This document shows, one piece after another, positions 55,201 to 63,897 of a DNA stretch of 64,000 bases (its first letter is position 1; each line of letters starts with the position of its first letter). Location: contig NZ_QMFA01000004.1 of the NCBI RefSeq assembly GCF_003285005.1, positions 186,001-250,000 on the forward strand, read 5' to 3'. Position numbers and translations under genes: made by a program. This stretch comes from Paenibacillus sp. YN15 (lineage in GTDB: Bacteria > Bacillota > Bacilli > Paenibacillales > NBRC-103111). Below the pieces are notes generated by a model. The model was not told the origin of the DNA. It ran no database searches and saw only the letters and a list, made by a program, of their open reading frames with translations.

Positions 55201-55438
55201 AGCCGGAAACATAATAGGTGCCTGCGGGCACATGCACGGTATCCCCCGAAGCCGCGGCATTGATAGCGCTGTTAATGGCTGCCGCATCGTCATTGGCATC
55301 ACCTCCATTCGCCCCGTAAGCGGTTACATCCAAGGTAGCGGCAAATACTCCAGATGCGGGAAACACGGTTAAGAACAGCATCATAAACAGCAGGATCCCA
55401 GATAAGCCCGGCCTTCTTTTGTTGCCCTTTCCCATCAT
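52205..55438 (-). CDS. Secreted multidomain beta-helix protein, paralogue of the downstream gene
   Basis: A 1,077-residue exoprotein: signal peptide (about 1-33, ending VFAA), beta-helix starting VTAYGANGGDANDDAAAINS (about 36-450), PKD (about 465-555), FN3 (560-650), PA14 (about 660-790), a GSGNPDPGDTQPP linker, a second FN3 (about 805-890) and a second PA14 (900-1040), ending YPIEGVGNE. The beta-helix part aligns with the downstream protein throughout (GPFGILFSGSDDVEITDNDF versus GPFGVFFSGTPDVDIIDSEF). PA14 domains in secreted enzymes usually bind carbohydrate. AAGGGAG precedes ATG 55438. It is divergent from the membrane AraC gene at 55713, a candidate regulator. The next gene starts within its stop codon. 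Confidence 0.85.
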   Translation of the reverse strand: MMGKGNKRRPGLSGILLFMMLFLTVFPASGVFAATLDVTAYGANGGDANDDAAAINSAINAAASGDTVHVPAGTYYVSGSIILKSGVKLEGQGRDVTVIKFNGTSDAPIINLTGKSDVEITGLTLDGNGSPHVTRGIVGEPAPGASIHHNRIRGLAQTTGFGPFGILFSGSDDVEITDNDFQDIGVNSVWGGAIRVGWGSDHPQILRNTIANTGRGGIFLNDGLTGAVIRENMITGSGKHSHGLSIELHTGVNESVVEDNMVDHWISVVISDYNAIRRNTVRATDGTYKSYGLEISSGNSVVTDNWVDGGQHLGISSSPARDYTFYGYNRIENMIQWGMQFQGVSSSVLNNHQYFYRNQFLNTDKDNILAVYGDYAGYGVRLHGYSTNITFDSNVISGNERYGINITDTLPGIDKISFINNTITNNGLETIDYYPPSAGHLEWSGNTVSGNGTDIQLTSRGFGNQKPAASFTGPSSLQLGQTASFTNTSTDADGTLSHYLWDFGEGIPVTEVNSTHMYQKPGTYRVTLMATDNEGRSSITEQLVYVYEGAPDTEAPSAPTGLASPWKTDTAVGLVWNPSTDNFAVAGYDVYANGNLIGFTGAAVTSYTAAGLLPETAYSFTVKARDAAQNVSAASNTLTVTTNEPPGGGTGSIIREYWSNVPGTVMSSIPVQTAPTGTQILTSLEGPSNWGDNYGARIRGYITPDITGAYTFRIASDDKSELWLSSSDNPAGKALIASVGDWTNPREWNKYPSQQSSPVTLTGGQAYYVEVLHKEGHSGDHVAVGWTGPGIESIAVVSGGYLTPYDGGSGNPDPGDTQPPTAPGNLTSPSKTSSSVSLSWTASTDNVGVTGYNVYQGGVLAGSTAGTTYTVTGLTASTAYSFTVKAKDAANNESAASNTLNVTTDADGGVGGGTGSIVREYWTGVGGETIADIPLGTPPTGTSILTSLEGPSNFANSYATRIRGYITPTVTGDYTFYIASDNAGELWLSTDSNPENKSRIAYVSTWSGYREWTGNATQKSAVIHLTAGQAYYVEVLHKEKSGSDHLSVGWTGPGISAVTVIDGSYLSIYPIEGVGNE
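52238..52993 (-). repeat. 756-bp direct repeat, copy 2 (FN3-PA14 module)
   Basis: Partner of 48471-49226 in the same orientation. It encodes the final FN3 and PA14 domains of the upstream paralogue. Confidence 0.85.
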
Positions 55439-55712
55439 TGCTTCATCTCCCTTGATTAAAATTGCGGCTTTTCGTCAATCCGCGCAGAACGCGCCTCCTC
55501 CTTCCCGACAGCCCGTCCGGCTCTGTCCCTTTACATCGTAACAGAAGCGGCGTGAGGACAAGACTGCATTTTATGTAAAATACTGTGTTAGCCGCTGTCT
55601 GTTTTATCAATTGCTGCATTCCGGCGGGCTTCCGTTCGCAAATCAAAGCTTTCCGCAAAAAAAACAGTAGAGCAGCATCCGATTCTATGGCATTCTTTAA
55701 GGTGGGGGAGGG
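55439..55712. other. Divergent promoter region, no gene seen
   Basis: 274 bases between the beta-helix gene (minus) and the membrane AraC gene (plus). No convincing promoter pair or open frame was found by eye; a short inverted repeat TTTTATGTAAAATA occurs near 55570. Confidence 0.4.
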
Positions 55713-58055
55713 ATGGATGTGAAGGTACTCGAAAACTACAAATCCAAAAAATATTTGCTGCGCATTCTGCTGTCCATCTCATGCATCATCGTCATAATCC
55801 TGCTTTTCTCATCCACCGTGCTTCACTACAGCTCGGAAACCCGGGTGCTGCACATGCAGGAAGAGGCCAACCGCAAGGTAATGAACCAAATCAACCGCAA
55901 CCTGTCCTACATGAATGAGATCATCAACAATTTGGCGGTGACCCTTTATTCGGATATGGAAATCGCTCCGCTGATGCTCAACCCGGGCGATATGGATGTC
56001 ATCCGCTCCACCCAACGGCTGCAAAAAAGCTATATCTCTTCATCCTTTCTGCATTCCATTCTGATTTATAACGGCCACAACGGCAAGGCCTATACGGCAG
56101 GGCAGCTTTCTTACAGCTCCGGAAGCAATCCGCCCCTGGACCAGCTGGTCCATCTTTTGAAATCCAAGGAGAAGCAGCCGCGCATGGAGCTGATTCCGAT
56201 GAATTTTAGCGGCGGGGCGCATAGCGTTGATTTTTTTTCCTATATCATGTACGAGTCTTATTATGATGACAATGAAAATGAAAGCGTTCTTGTCTTGAAT
56301 ATTAAGCCGCAGTGGATCTTCGACAATCTGAAAATTGTCAACGACTTCGCCGCTCCCCAGCAATCCAGCGTGTTCATTATCGATGAAGCCGGTCAGATTA
56401 TTATTTCGGGGAACCAGGAAAACATCCCGGAATTGAATCTGCTGCGCCAATCCATTGCGGATAAAAACGACAGCGGGCAGGAAAGCTTCAGCTTTTTCTC
56501 CCGTCAGATTGATGGGAAAAAATATGTGATCAGTTTTTTGAATATGGGCATCAACCATTGGAAAGTGGTGAGCATCCAGCCCTACAATGCCGTACTGGGC
56601 GGCATCTATGAGATGAGAGTGACCTCCGTTCTGGTCATTCTGTGCTTCTTTGCCCTGTCCATTGCCGCATCCATTTTCATTTCCCACAAGCTCTACAGGC
56701 CGGTAGATACCATGCTGAAGCAAATCCGCAGCCATTCGGAGCAGGATGATTCATTGGCACAGCCGGAACAGGATGAGCTCGCCTACGTGAGCAACGTATA
56801 CAGCTCCATGGCAAAAAAGCTGGGCGATGCCTTATATGAGCAGAACAGACAGCGAGGAATAACCAAAAACTATCATATGAGAAGACTGCTGCTGGACAGC
56901 TCCTTGCTTTCCGCCGATGAATGGATGGAGTGCATCCGGCAAAACGGGCTGCGCCTGGATCTTCAGGGAGGCTTTCTTGTCGCTGTGGTCAAGATCGATG
57001 ATTACCGCAAATTTGCCGAAAATACCTCTCCGCGGGAAAAAGCCATGTACAGCTTTGCCATTTCCAATATTGCCGAGGAAACGATAACTGCCCATTCCTT
57101 CCAATGCGAGACGGTTGACACCCGCAACGATCATCTGGTTCTGCTGGTCAGCGGTATTTCTGCAGAGAATGCCCAAGGCGCAGAACTGTCTAAGCTAATG
57201 GAAACCATCCAGGAAATTGTCTGGCGGTACTACAAGCTAAGCTTATCCATTGCCATTAGCGGGACCTTCGAGGGATACGAAAATATTGCCTTATCCTACA
57301 GCAGAGCATTGCAGGTCTCCACCTACAAGCTGCTGTTTGGCAGAAAAGCCTTGATAACCCCCGAGCTGGTGGCCTCCAACATGGAGCAATTGGAGTATAT
57401 CGGTCCGGCAGAGCTTGACAAAAAGCTGGCGGAGGGCATCAAAACCAATGATCCCGCCCTTATGGAAAGCGCCGTTGGACAATTGCTGCATTATATATCC
57501 GCCTACCATTACGACCATATTGTGCACGGGCTGCTGCATGTGGTGGATATCATCAAAACCACCGTGCGCGAGCTGAACAAAAATCGTGTGACGACTCTCC
57601 GGATGGACTTGAGCACCTTAAGCCAGCGCGTCCTGGAGCAGGAAACCATGGCCGACATTCTGGAGCTGCTGCTTCAGACCTGCCGGGACATTCATGATCA
57701 GCTGAAGCATTCGGAGCAGGACAAAAACGACGTTCTCATTGATGCCATCAAGGAAGCCATCGAGCTGAACTACACCGACATGGGCTACAGCCTGCAAAGC
57801 GTCGCCTCCATGCTCAGAATGACCCCGGCCTACATCGGCCGCATGTTCAGGCAAAGCGAGATGATGTCCGTGGGCGAATATATTAATGAAGTAAGACTGA
57901 ACAGCGCCCTTCATTATCTGGAAACGAAGAGCTACAGCATCAAGGAGATTATGGAGCTTGTAGGCTATTCCAATGAAAGCACCTTCTTCAAGCTCTTCAA
58001 GAAAAAATTCGGCGTAACCCCCAAGGAATACCGCCTCAAAAACAATATGAAATGA
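55713..58055 (+). CDS. Membrane-anchored AraC family regulator (YtdP/YesS-like)
   Basis: A 780-residue regulator. Helix 1 (about 17-37), extracellular Cache-type sensor (40-295), helix 2 (about 303-325), a HAMP-like linker, a cytoplasmic middle domain (350-670) and a C-terminal AraC double helix-turn-helix. The last shows MGYSLQSVASMLRMTPAYIGRMF and IKEIMELVGYSNESTFFKLFK, ending GVTPKEYRL. Such one-component sensors control neighbouring LplABC-type importers. ATG 55713 is preceded by AGGTGGGGGAGGG; GTG two codons later (55719) sits 7 bases after GGAGG and may be the true start. It is followed by a terminator-like hairpin and then the importer genes. Confidence 0.9.
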   Translation: MDVKVLENYKSKKYLLRILLSISCIIVIILLFSSTVLHYSSETRVLHMQEEANRKVMNQINRNLSYMNEIINNLAVTLYSDMEIAPLMLNPGDMDVIRSTQRLQKSYISSSFLHSILIYNGHNGKAYTAGQLSYSSGSNPPLDQLVHLLKSKEKQPRMELIPMNFSGGAHSVDFFSYIMYESYYDDNENESVLVLNIKPQWIFDNLKIVNDFAAPQQSSVFIIDEAGQIIISGNQENIPELNLLRQSIADKNDSGQESFSFFSRQIDGKKYVISFLNMGINHWKVVSIQPYNAVLGGIYEMRVTSVLVILCFFALSIAASIFISHKLYRPVDTMLKQIRSHSEQDDSLAQPEQDELAYVSNVYSSMAKKLGDALYEQNRQRGITKNYHMRRLLLDSSLLSADEWMECIRQNGLRLDLQGGFLVAVVKIDDYRKFAENTSPREKAMYSFAISNIAEETITAHSFQCETVDTRNDHLVLLVSGISAENAQGAELSKLMETIQEIVWRYYKLSLSIAISGTFEGYENIALSYSRALQVSTYKLLFGRKALITPELVASNMEQLEYIGPAELDKKLAEGIKTNDPALMESAVGQLLHYISAYHYDHIVHGLLHVVDIIKTTVRELNKNRVTTLRMDLSTLSQRVLEQETMADILELLLQTCRDIHDQLKHSEQDKNDVLIDAIKEAIELNYTDMGYSLQSVASMLRMTPAYIGRMFRQSEMMSVGEYINEVRLNSALHYLETKSYSIKEIMELVGYSNESTFFKLFKKKFGVTPKEYRLKNNMK

Positions 58056-58062
58056 ATGAACC

Positions 58063-58109
58063 ATCGCTTTGATCCTCCCCGGGAAGGAGAGACCATAGCG
58101 ATTTTTTCT
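58063..58109 (+). terminator. Terminator or attenuator after the AraC gene
   Basis: ATCGCT ... AGCGAT stem with inner CTCC/GGAG pairing, followed by TTTTTT. It separates the regulator from the importer genes starting at 58247, which should have their own promoter. Confidence 0.6.
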
Positions 58110-58246
58110 GAAGTGCAGCGAGTCGCAAATTACATAGTCGCATTATGACCGATTGGCGGTAATCACAGTAGCGCCCGGCGGCGGCCCTGTGACATGATCG
58201 GAGTGTAATGCGGAACATGCAAAGGACAGGAGGTGATCATTTTATC

Positions 58247-59215
58247 ATGCCCGAATTGATAGTCAAGAAGAAATCCCTGATCAACAAAAAGCCTCTGGTC
58301 AAGAAGAAGTCCCATTGGACCCGGATCAAGCAAAACGGCGAGCTGCTGTTCTTGTTTCTGCCGGGTGGGCTGCTGCTTTTTATCTTCGCATATCTGCCCA
58401 TGTTCGGAGTTGTTATTGCCTTTAAGGATTTCCGGTACGATCTGGGGATTTGGGGAAGCGAATGGGTCGGCTTCAAAAACTTCGAGTTTTTCTTTGTATC
58501 CAACCATGCCTGGCGGATTACAAGAAATACTCTGCTGTACGAATCCGGCTATTTGATCCTGACAACCTTCTCTGCGCTGGCGCTGGCCATTCTGCTCAAT
58601 GAGATCGGAAAGAAATGGCTGAAGGTTTACCAGACTCCGCTCTTCATCCCTTACTTTCTGTCCTGGGTCGTCGTCAGCTATTTGACTTATGCCTTTTTGG
58701 ACCACCAGCTGGGATTTTTAAACCGCGCCCTGGATGTTTTCGGAATTGCCCAGCATAAGTGGTACCTGGAAGCCAAGGTGTGGCCGTATATTCTGAATGT
58801 GGTGCAGCTATGGAAAAATATCGGCTTTTCCACACTGGTGTATTTCGCCGGAATTGTTGGAATTAATCAGGAATATTATGAGGCCGCCCGGATGGACGGA
58901 GCCAGCAGGTGGCAAATGGCGACGCGCATCACGATTCCGATGATTTCCTCCTTAATCGCGGTGCTGATTATTTTGTCAGTGGGCAATATCTTCCGCGGCG
59001 ATTTCGGGCTTCATTATTTCATCCCGCAAAATTCGGGGCTTACCTTCCCCACCACCGACATCATCGATACGTATGTCTACCGGGCGTTAATTGATCTGGG
59101 CGATATCGGCATGTCCTCCGCAGTTGGACTGTTCCAATCCTTTGTAGGGTTGGTGCTGGTAGTGGCAGCCAACTCCGTCGTCCGAAAAATCAATGATGAA
59201 AACTCGCTTTGGTAG
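58247..59215 (+). CDS. Carbohydrate ABC importer permease (LplB/YteP type)
   Basis: A 322-residue permease with a basic N-terminal tail (KKKSLINKKPLVKKKSHW) and six helices. The EAA loop reads YYEAARMDGASRWQMATRIT and the end RKINDENSLW fits the group. The start ATG 58247 follows a very strong AGGAGGTGATC site, though the distance is long (13 bases); ATG 58208 lacks a site. First gene of the second importer operon (permease, permease, binding protein). Confidence 0.92.
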   Translation: MPELIVKKKSLINKKPLVKKKSHWTRIKQNGELLFLFLPGGLLLFIFAYLPMFGVVIAFKDFRYDLGIWGSEWVGFKNFEFFFVSNHAWRITRNTLLYESGYLILTTFSALALAILLNEIGKKWLKVYQTPLFIPYFLSWVVVSYLTYAFLDHQLGFLNRALDVFGIAQHKWYLEAKVWPYILNVVQLWKNIGFSTLVYFAGIVGINQEYYEAARMDGASRWQMATRITIPMISSLIAVLIILSVGNIFRGDFGLHYFIPQNSGLTFPTTDIIDTYVYRALIDLGDIGMSSAVGLFQSFVGLVLVVAANSVVRKINDENSLW

Positions 59216-59237
59216 ATTTCCAGAAAGGAGGATACCT

Positions 59238-60143
59238 GTGAACGCATCCGCCGGTCATCAAAAGAAATCCTTCAAGCCGGTAGAATTCTTTATTCACGCG
59301 TTGTTCATCATGCTTGCCGTCTGCATGATTGCACCGCTTCTGCTTGTTATTGCCGTTTCCTTCACGGAAGAAACCGCCATTACAGAGTTTGGGTACAGCT
59401 TTATTCCCAAGGTGTTTACAACCAAGGCCTACAGCTATATTTTCCAGTCTCCGCTGGTTTTGCTGCGGGCCTACGGGGTTACGGCCTTTGTTACCGTTTG
59501 CGGCACCATCCTGGCTCTCTTGATTACAGCCATGCTGGGATACGTCATATCCCGCCGGAATTTTGCTTATGGCCCATATGCCACCTTCTTTATCTTTTTT
59601 ACCATGCTGTTCAATGGCGGTTTGGTGCCTTCCTATATCTTGATTACACAATATCTGCATCTCAGCGACACCATCTGGGTGCTGATTGTCCCCACTCTCG
59701 TCAGTCCCTTCAATATTCTCATTATGCGCGGCTTCCTGGTCAAGCTTCCTCCGGAAATCATCGAGTCGGCCAAGGTGGACGGGGCCAGAGAGCTGCGGAT
59801 ATTCTTTACGATCATCCTGCCGCTTTCCACACCGGCTCTGGCTACGCTTGGGCTGTTCATTTCCTTCGGTTATTGGAATTCCTGGTTTCCGGCGCTTCTC
59901 TACATCAATAATGAAAAGCTTGTCCCCATCCAGCTTCTGCTTGTACGCATGATGGAGAATATTAACTACTTAACCTCCAACAGCGACTTTGTCCGTTTCG
60001 TTGATGTGGATACAAGCAACTTCCCCACTTTGTCCGCCCGTATGGCCATGGCTATTCTGGCGGTGGGACCGATGATGTTTATTTTCCCCATGTTCCAGCG
60101 GTATTTCGTACAAGGCTTAACCGTCGGTTCCTTAAAGGGCTGA
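59238..60143 (+). CDS. Carbohydrate ABC importer permease (LplC/YtcP type)
   Basis: A 301-residue permease, six helices. The EAA loop is IESAKVDGARELRIFFTIIL, and the C-terminus is QGLTVGSLKG. The best start is GTG 59238, six bases after AAAGGAGG and 22 bases after the first permease stop. An ATG at 59193 lies within the previous gene and has no site. Partner of the LplB-type permease and the lipoprotein that follows. Confidence 0.9.
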   Translation: MNASAGHQKKSFKPVEFFIHALFIMLAVCMIAPLLLVIAVSFTEETAITEFGYSFIPKVFTTKAYSYIFQSPLVLLRAYGVTAFVTVCGTILALLITAMLGYVISRRNFAYGPYATFFIFFTMLFNGGLVPSYILITQYLHLSDTIWVLIVPTLVSPFNILIMRGFLVKLPPEIIESAKVDGARELRIFFTIILPLSTPALATLGLFISFGYWNSWFPALLYINNEKLVPIQLLLVRMMENINYLTSNSDFVRFVDVDTSNFPTLSARMAMAILAVGPMMFIFPMFQRYFVQGLTVGSLKG

Positions 60144-60181
60144 CCTGTATAAAGCACTGATTCCTTAAGGGAGGTCATTAG

Positions 60182-61663
60182 ATGAAAAAATGGAGTTTTT
60201 CTATGATCCGCACCATTATGCTCTGTCTGGCCGTGATGCTGACTGCAAGCGCTTGTACCCGGGAAGGCGGCAATAGTCCCTCCCCCGCCTCGTCTTCCCA
60301 AGCGGAAGAAAAACCGGTAGAGCTTACCTGGTACTATATCGTTTATGAGATGCCTACCGATCTTCCGGCGGTACAAAATGCCGTCAATGCGTATATCCAG
60401 CCAAAAATCAACGCCACTGTCAAACTGATGCCTATAATTGAGTCGGCATATGGACAGAAAATGAACACTATGCTGGCTGCCGGTGAAAATTTCGACCTGG
60501 CGTGGACGGCAAGATGGGGCGGGGGCGATTATACCAACCGCGTGCTGAAGGGGGCTTATCTTGATCTGGATGCGCTCTTGGAGAAAACCCCCAAGCTTAA
60601 AGCGGCCATGCCCGAGCTTGCCTGGACGGATACCATGATCGCAGGCAAGGTGTGGGCGGTTCCCAACTACCAGGTTGCCGCCAAAGCGGAGGGCTTTATC
60701 ATCCAGAAGCGGTTCATTGACAAATACAACATCGATGTCTCCAAAATCAAAACCCAGGACGATATTGAGCCGGTGCTCCAAGTCATCAAGGACAACGAAC
60801 CGGGGATTATCCCCATTGCCGGCTCCACCAACATGTTCGACTACGGCAAGCTTTGGGGCTTTGCCAGGGAGGGCTTCCGCGTCAATGATCCCAATTACAA
60901 GATTGTCAATACGGTGGAAACGCCGGAATACAAGTCGTTCATTGAACGCCAGCGCCGCTGGTATGAGAAGGGCTATATTTATACCGATGATGCCACATTG
61001 ACCACATTGCCGGATTTGCGTAAAACAGGAAAGGTGGCCGTAGGCTGGGATACGGTGATGAAGCCCGGCGGAGAGGTGGAGGAATTCGCCAAATTCGGGA
61101 ACAACGAAGTGGTTTATGTCCGTATTTCCGAGCCGGAATTTACCGGTGTATTGGACACCATGACGGCAATCAACCGCAAATCGAAGCATCCCGAGAAAGC
61201 GCTTCAATTGCTGGAGCTGATCAATACCGAGCCGGACCTGATGAACCTGCTGTCCTATGGAATTGAAGGAAAGCACTACCAAGTGGTAAGCAAGAATACG
61301 ATCAAGAAAATCGAGAAAAGCGGCTACAGTGCGGAAGCCTGGGTGATGGGCAATTCGCTGATCAGCTTCCTGAAGGAGGGCCAGGCTCCTGACACCTGGA
61401 CCAAAACACAGGAGCTTAACATGTCGGCCAAACGCCCGCCGGTGTTCGGCTATAAATTCAATAACGAGCCGGTCAAAACCGAGATGGCCAATCTCACCGC
61501 GGTAACCCAGGAATTTGCCAAGGCGCTGCAATCCGGCTCCGTCGATCCCAACGTATATTTGCCCAAATATATCGAAGCCCAGAAAAATGCCGGCATCGAC
61601 AAATTCATTGCCGAGCAGCAAAAGCAGTTGGATGCCTGGCTGAAGACGCAGAACTTGAAGTAA
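60182..61663 (+). CDS. Extracellular carbohydrate-binding lipoprotein (LplA type)
   Basis: A 493-residue solute-binding lipoprotein: signal peptide with lipobox TASAC (Cys at about residue 25), a Ser-rich linker, then the binding fold. AAGENFDLAWTARWGGGDY is the hinge region typical of the family, and a later domain ends QQKQLDAWLKTQNLK. GGGAGG precedes ATG 60182, 38 bases after the permease gene. Less than 30 percent similar by eye to the binding protein at 40678, so the two importers probably take different sugars. No ATPase gene nearby. Confidence 0.9.
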   Translation: MKKWSFSMIRTIMLCLAVMLTASACTREGGNSPSPASSSQAEEKPVELTWYYIVYEMPTDLPAVQNAVNAYIQPKINATVKLMPIIESAYGQKMNTMLAAGENFDLAWTARWGGGDYTNRVLKGAYLDLDALLEKTPKLKAAMPELAWTDTMIAGKVWAVPNYQVAAKAEGFIIQKRFIDKYNIDVSKIKTQDDIEPVLQVIKDNEPGIIPIAGSTNMFDYGKLWGFAREGFRVNDPNYKIVNTVETPEYKSFIERQRRWYEKGYIYTDDATLTTLPDLRKTGKVAVGWDTVMKPGGEVEEFAKFGNNEVVYVRISEPEFTGVLDTMTAINRKSKHPEKALQLLELINTEPDLMNLLSYGIEGKHYQVVSKNTIKKIEKSGYSAEAWVMGNSLISFLKEGQAPDTWTKTQELNMSAKRPPVFGYKFNNEPVKTEMANLTAVTQEFAKALQSGSVDPNVYLPKYIEAQKNAGIDKFIAEQQKQLDAWLKTQNLK

Positions 61664-61733
61664 TCGGCTCCGCTGCCTGGCGGTCCCCTCCGCGAAGCGC
61701 TGACGAATCGATGCTGCCTTTGGCAGTTGCAGC

Positions 61734-61772
61734 AAACCCCCAACCTTGGAAACAAGGCTGGGGGTTGTTTTT
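61734..61772. terminator. Terminator between the importer operon and GH42 gene
   Basis: CCCCCAACCTTG, GAAA, CAAGGCTGGGGG followed by TTGTTTTT; A-run on the left also allows use by the convergent GH42 gene. Confidence 0.8.
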
Positions 61773-61803
61773 GCAGGAAACATGTTTTGACGGTGATCTG
61801 TCA

Positions 61804-63897
61804 TTATGGCATATCCGGCATGCTCCCCGTTAACCGGCGGGGCCGGCTGAGCACCCGGGCCTCATAGCCGTCCAGCCAGAACAATCCCGCTTCCACTTCT
61901 AGTCCCGTCTCCACGTCGCGGCAGGCAGGACCCGCCAGGGTCACGCGGCGCTTTTCCTTGTTGAAGTTCAGCAGGAAGACGTATTCCTCCGCCCCGTTGG
62001 CGCGTACCTGGGCGGTAACGCCGTCGGGCAGGCGGTTGCCGATGGCGCGGCGCAGTCCGGCAGTATTCATCAGCGCGGCATAAAATGCCTCGTGAAAGGC
62101 CTCCTCCATACGGGCGGCCAGATAATATGCGCTGCCTTGTCCCCGCCGGTTCACCGTCAGCACCGGCATACCCGCATAGAAATCCTCTTTATAGACGGCC
62201 AGCGTCTCCGCCCCTTCCGGGTGAATCCGCTCGCACAGCTCGGAGCAGGCGTATTCGCCGGAGAGCCCCAGACCGTTGCCGTCCAGCAGCGAAACCGTGT
62301 TGGCTTCCCCGTCCTGCAACCCGTCGATCTCCTCCGCCCATACGCCAAGGAGCTTCCGCAGAGGGCCGGGAAAGCCTCCCGTGTAACAAAGATCGGAAGC
62401 ATCGACAATGCCCGACCAATAGGTGACCACCAGCACGCCGCCAGTCTCAACGAAGCGCTCCAGCTTCGCCGCCGTCTCCTCCCGGCACAGGTAGAGCATA
62501 GGCGCCACAATCAGCCGGTAAGCCGAGAAATCGGCGTCGGCTCCCGCCACATCCACTGCCACACCATGCTGCCAGAACGGACGGTAGTGGGCATACAGCG
62601 TCTCCTCGTAGTGCAAGCCGCCGTTGCGGGGACCCTGGGCGTTCTCCACCGCCCACTTGTTGTCCCAATCGAACAGGATGGCGGCCTCCGCCTTTGTCCC
62701 GGCCCCCGCCACCGCCGTCAGCCGCTTCAGAGCAGAGCCCAGCTCCGCCACCTCGCGGAACACCCGGGTGTCATCCCGGCCGGCGTGGTCCACAACAGCG
62801 CCGTGGAATTTCTCGCTGGCGCCCCGGCTTTTGCGCCACTGAAAATACTGCACCGCGTCGGCGCCGTGGGCCACCGCCTGGAGGGAGGACAAGCGGTGCA
62901 TACCTGGCCGCTTGAGCTTGCTGGCGGGCTGCCAGTTGGTGGTGCTGGGGGTGCTTTCCATCAGCACAAAAGGCCTGCCCTTCATGGAGCGGAACAGGTC
63001 ATGCTGGAAGGAAACGGCCAGCGCCGCTTCGCTGTCATCCGTTTTTTCATGCCAGGCGGGGTAGGAATCCCAGGATAGAACGTCCAAATGCGGCGCAAAC
63101 CGTCGGTAATCCAGGCCGTCATACAGCCCCATCATGTTGGTGGTGACAGGCAGCTCCGGATTGGCTTGGCGCAGCGGCGCGATTTCGTGCAGGCAGAAGT
63201 CCACGGTGCTGTCGGTCACAAACCGCCGCCAGTCCAGGTTCATTCCGTGGAGGATGTGCTCGCCGTGGGGAGCCAGGGATTCGATCTGCCGCCAGTCCGT
63301 GTAGGTGCGGGACCAGAAGGCGGTCCACCAGGCTTTGTTGAGGGCATCCAGGGAGCCGTAGCGGGCCTGCAGCCAATGGCGGAACGCGTCCTGGCACAGA
63401 TCGCAATGGCATTCCCCGCCGTATTCGTTGGACACATGCCAGCCCAGCACCGCCGGATGCCGGGCATACCGCTCCGCCAGCCGCCCGTTGATTTCCGCCA
63501 CCTTTTGCCGGTATACCGGTGAGGTGCAGCAATGGTTGTGGCGGATGCCGAAGAGCCGGCGCACCCGGTCCGGGCCCACCCTCATCACTTCAGGGTATTG
63601 GGCCGCAAGCCACGGAGGCCGGGCCCCGCTGGGCGTAGCCAGCCAAACCCTCAGGCCGCCCGCCGCCAGCCGGTCCAAGGTCTCATCAAGCCAGCCGAAG
63701 GTGAAGACCCCCTCCTCCCGCTCCAGCGCCGACCAGGCGAAGATGCCCACGGCCATCACATTGCAGGACGCCTGCTGCATGAGCCGGACATCCTCCTTCA
63801 GCACGTCCGGTTCGTCCAGCCACTGCTCCGGGCTGTAGTCCGCGCCGTGCAGAAGGCCCGCCGGTTTAAAGCGGGCCAAATCTTGCTTTTCGTCCAT
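61804..63897 (-). CDS. Glycoside hydrolase family 42 beta-galactosidase
   Basis: A 697-residue GH42 enzyme: TIM barrel (about 1-390), trimerisation domain (390-610, VAPMLYLCREETAAKLERFVE) and C-terminal beta domain. The acid/base Glu is in VLGWHVSNEYGG and the nucleophile in FVLMESTPSTTNWQP. Cysteines in HNHCCTSP and ECHCDLC match the zinc site of thermostable GH42 members. No signal peptide, so cytoplasmic; it probably hydrolyses galacto-oligosaccharides brought in by the adjacent importer, with which it is convergent. AAGGGAG lies about 10 bases before ATG 63897. Bases 63898-64000 hold no gene that I can see. Confidence 0.92.
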   Translation of the reverse strand: MDEKQDLARFKPAGLLHGADYSPEQWLDEPDVLKEDVRLMQQASCNVMAVGIFAWSALEREEGVFTFGWLDETLDRLAAGGLRVWLATPSGARPPWLAAQYPEVMRVGPDRVRRLFGIRHNHCCTSPVYRQKVAEINGRLAERYARHPAVLGWHVSNEYGGECHCDLCQDAFRHWLQARYGSLDALNKAWWTAFWSRTYTDWRQIESLAPHGEHILHGMNLDWRRFVTDSTVDFCLHEIAPLRQANPELPVTTNMMGLYDGLDYRRFAPHLDVLSWDSYPAWHEKTDDSEAALAVSFQHDLFRSMKGRPFVLMESTPSTTNWQPASKLKRPGMHRLSSLQAVAHGADAVQYFQWRKSRGASEKFHGAVVDHAGRDDTRVFREVAELGSALKRLTAVAGAGTKAEAAILFDWDNKWAVENAQGPRNGGLHYEETLYAHYRPFWQHGVAVDVAGADADFSAYRLIVAPMLYLCREETAAKLERFVETGGVLVVTYWSGIVDASDLCYTGGFPGPLRKLLGVWAEEIDGLQDGEANTVSLLDGNGLGLSGEYACSELCERIHPEGAETLAVYKEDFYAGMPVLTVNRRGQGSAYYLAARMEEAFHEAFYAALMNTAGLRRAIGNRLPDGVTAQVRANGAEEYVFLLNFNKEKRRVTLAGPACRDVETGLEVEAGLFWLDGYEARVLSRPRRLTGSMPDMP

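Noticed and set aside
60244-60257. cre-like sequence TGCAAGCGCTTGTA in the second binding-protein gene
   Set aside because: It lies within the lipobox codons, where the bases are set by the protein, and matches the consensus less well than 31748-31761.
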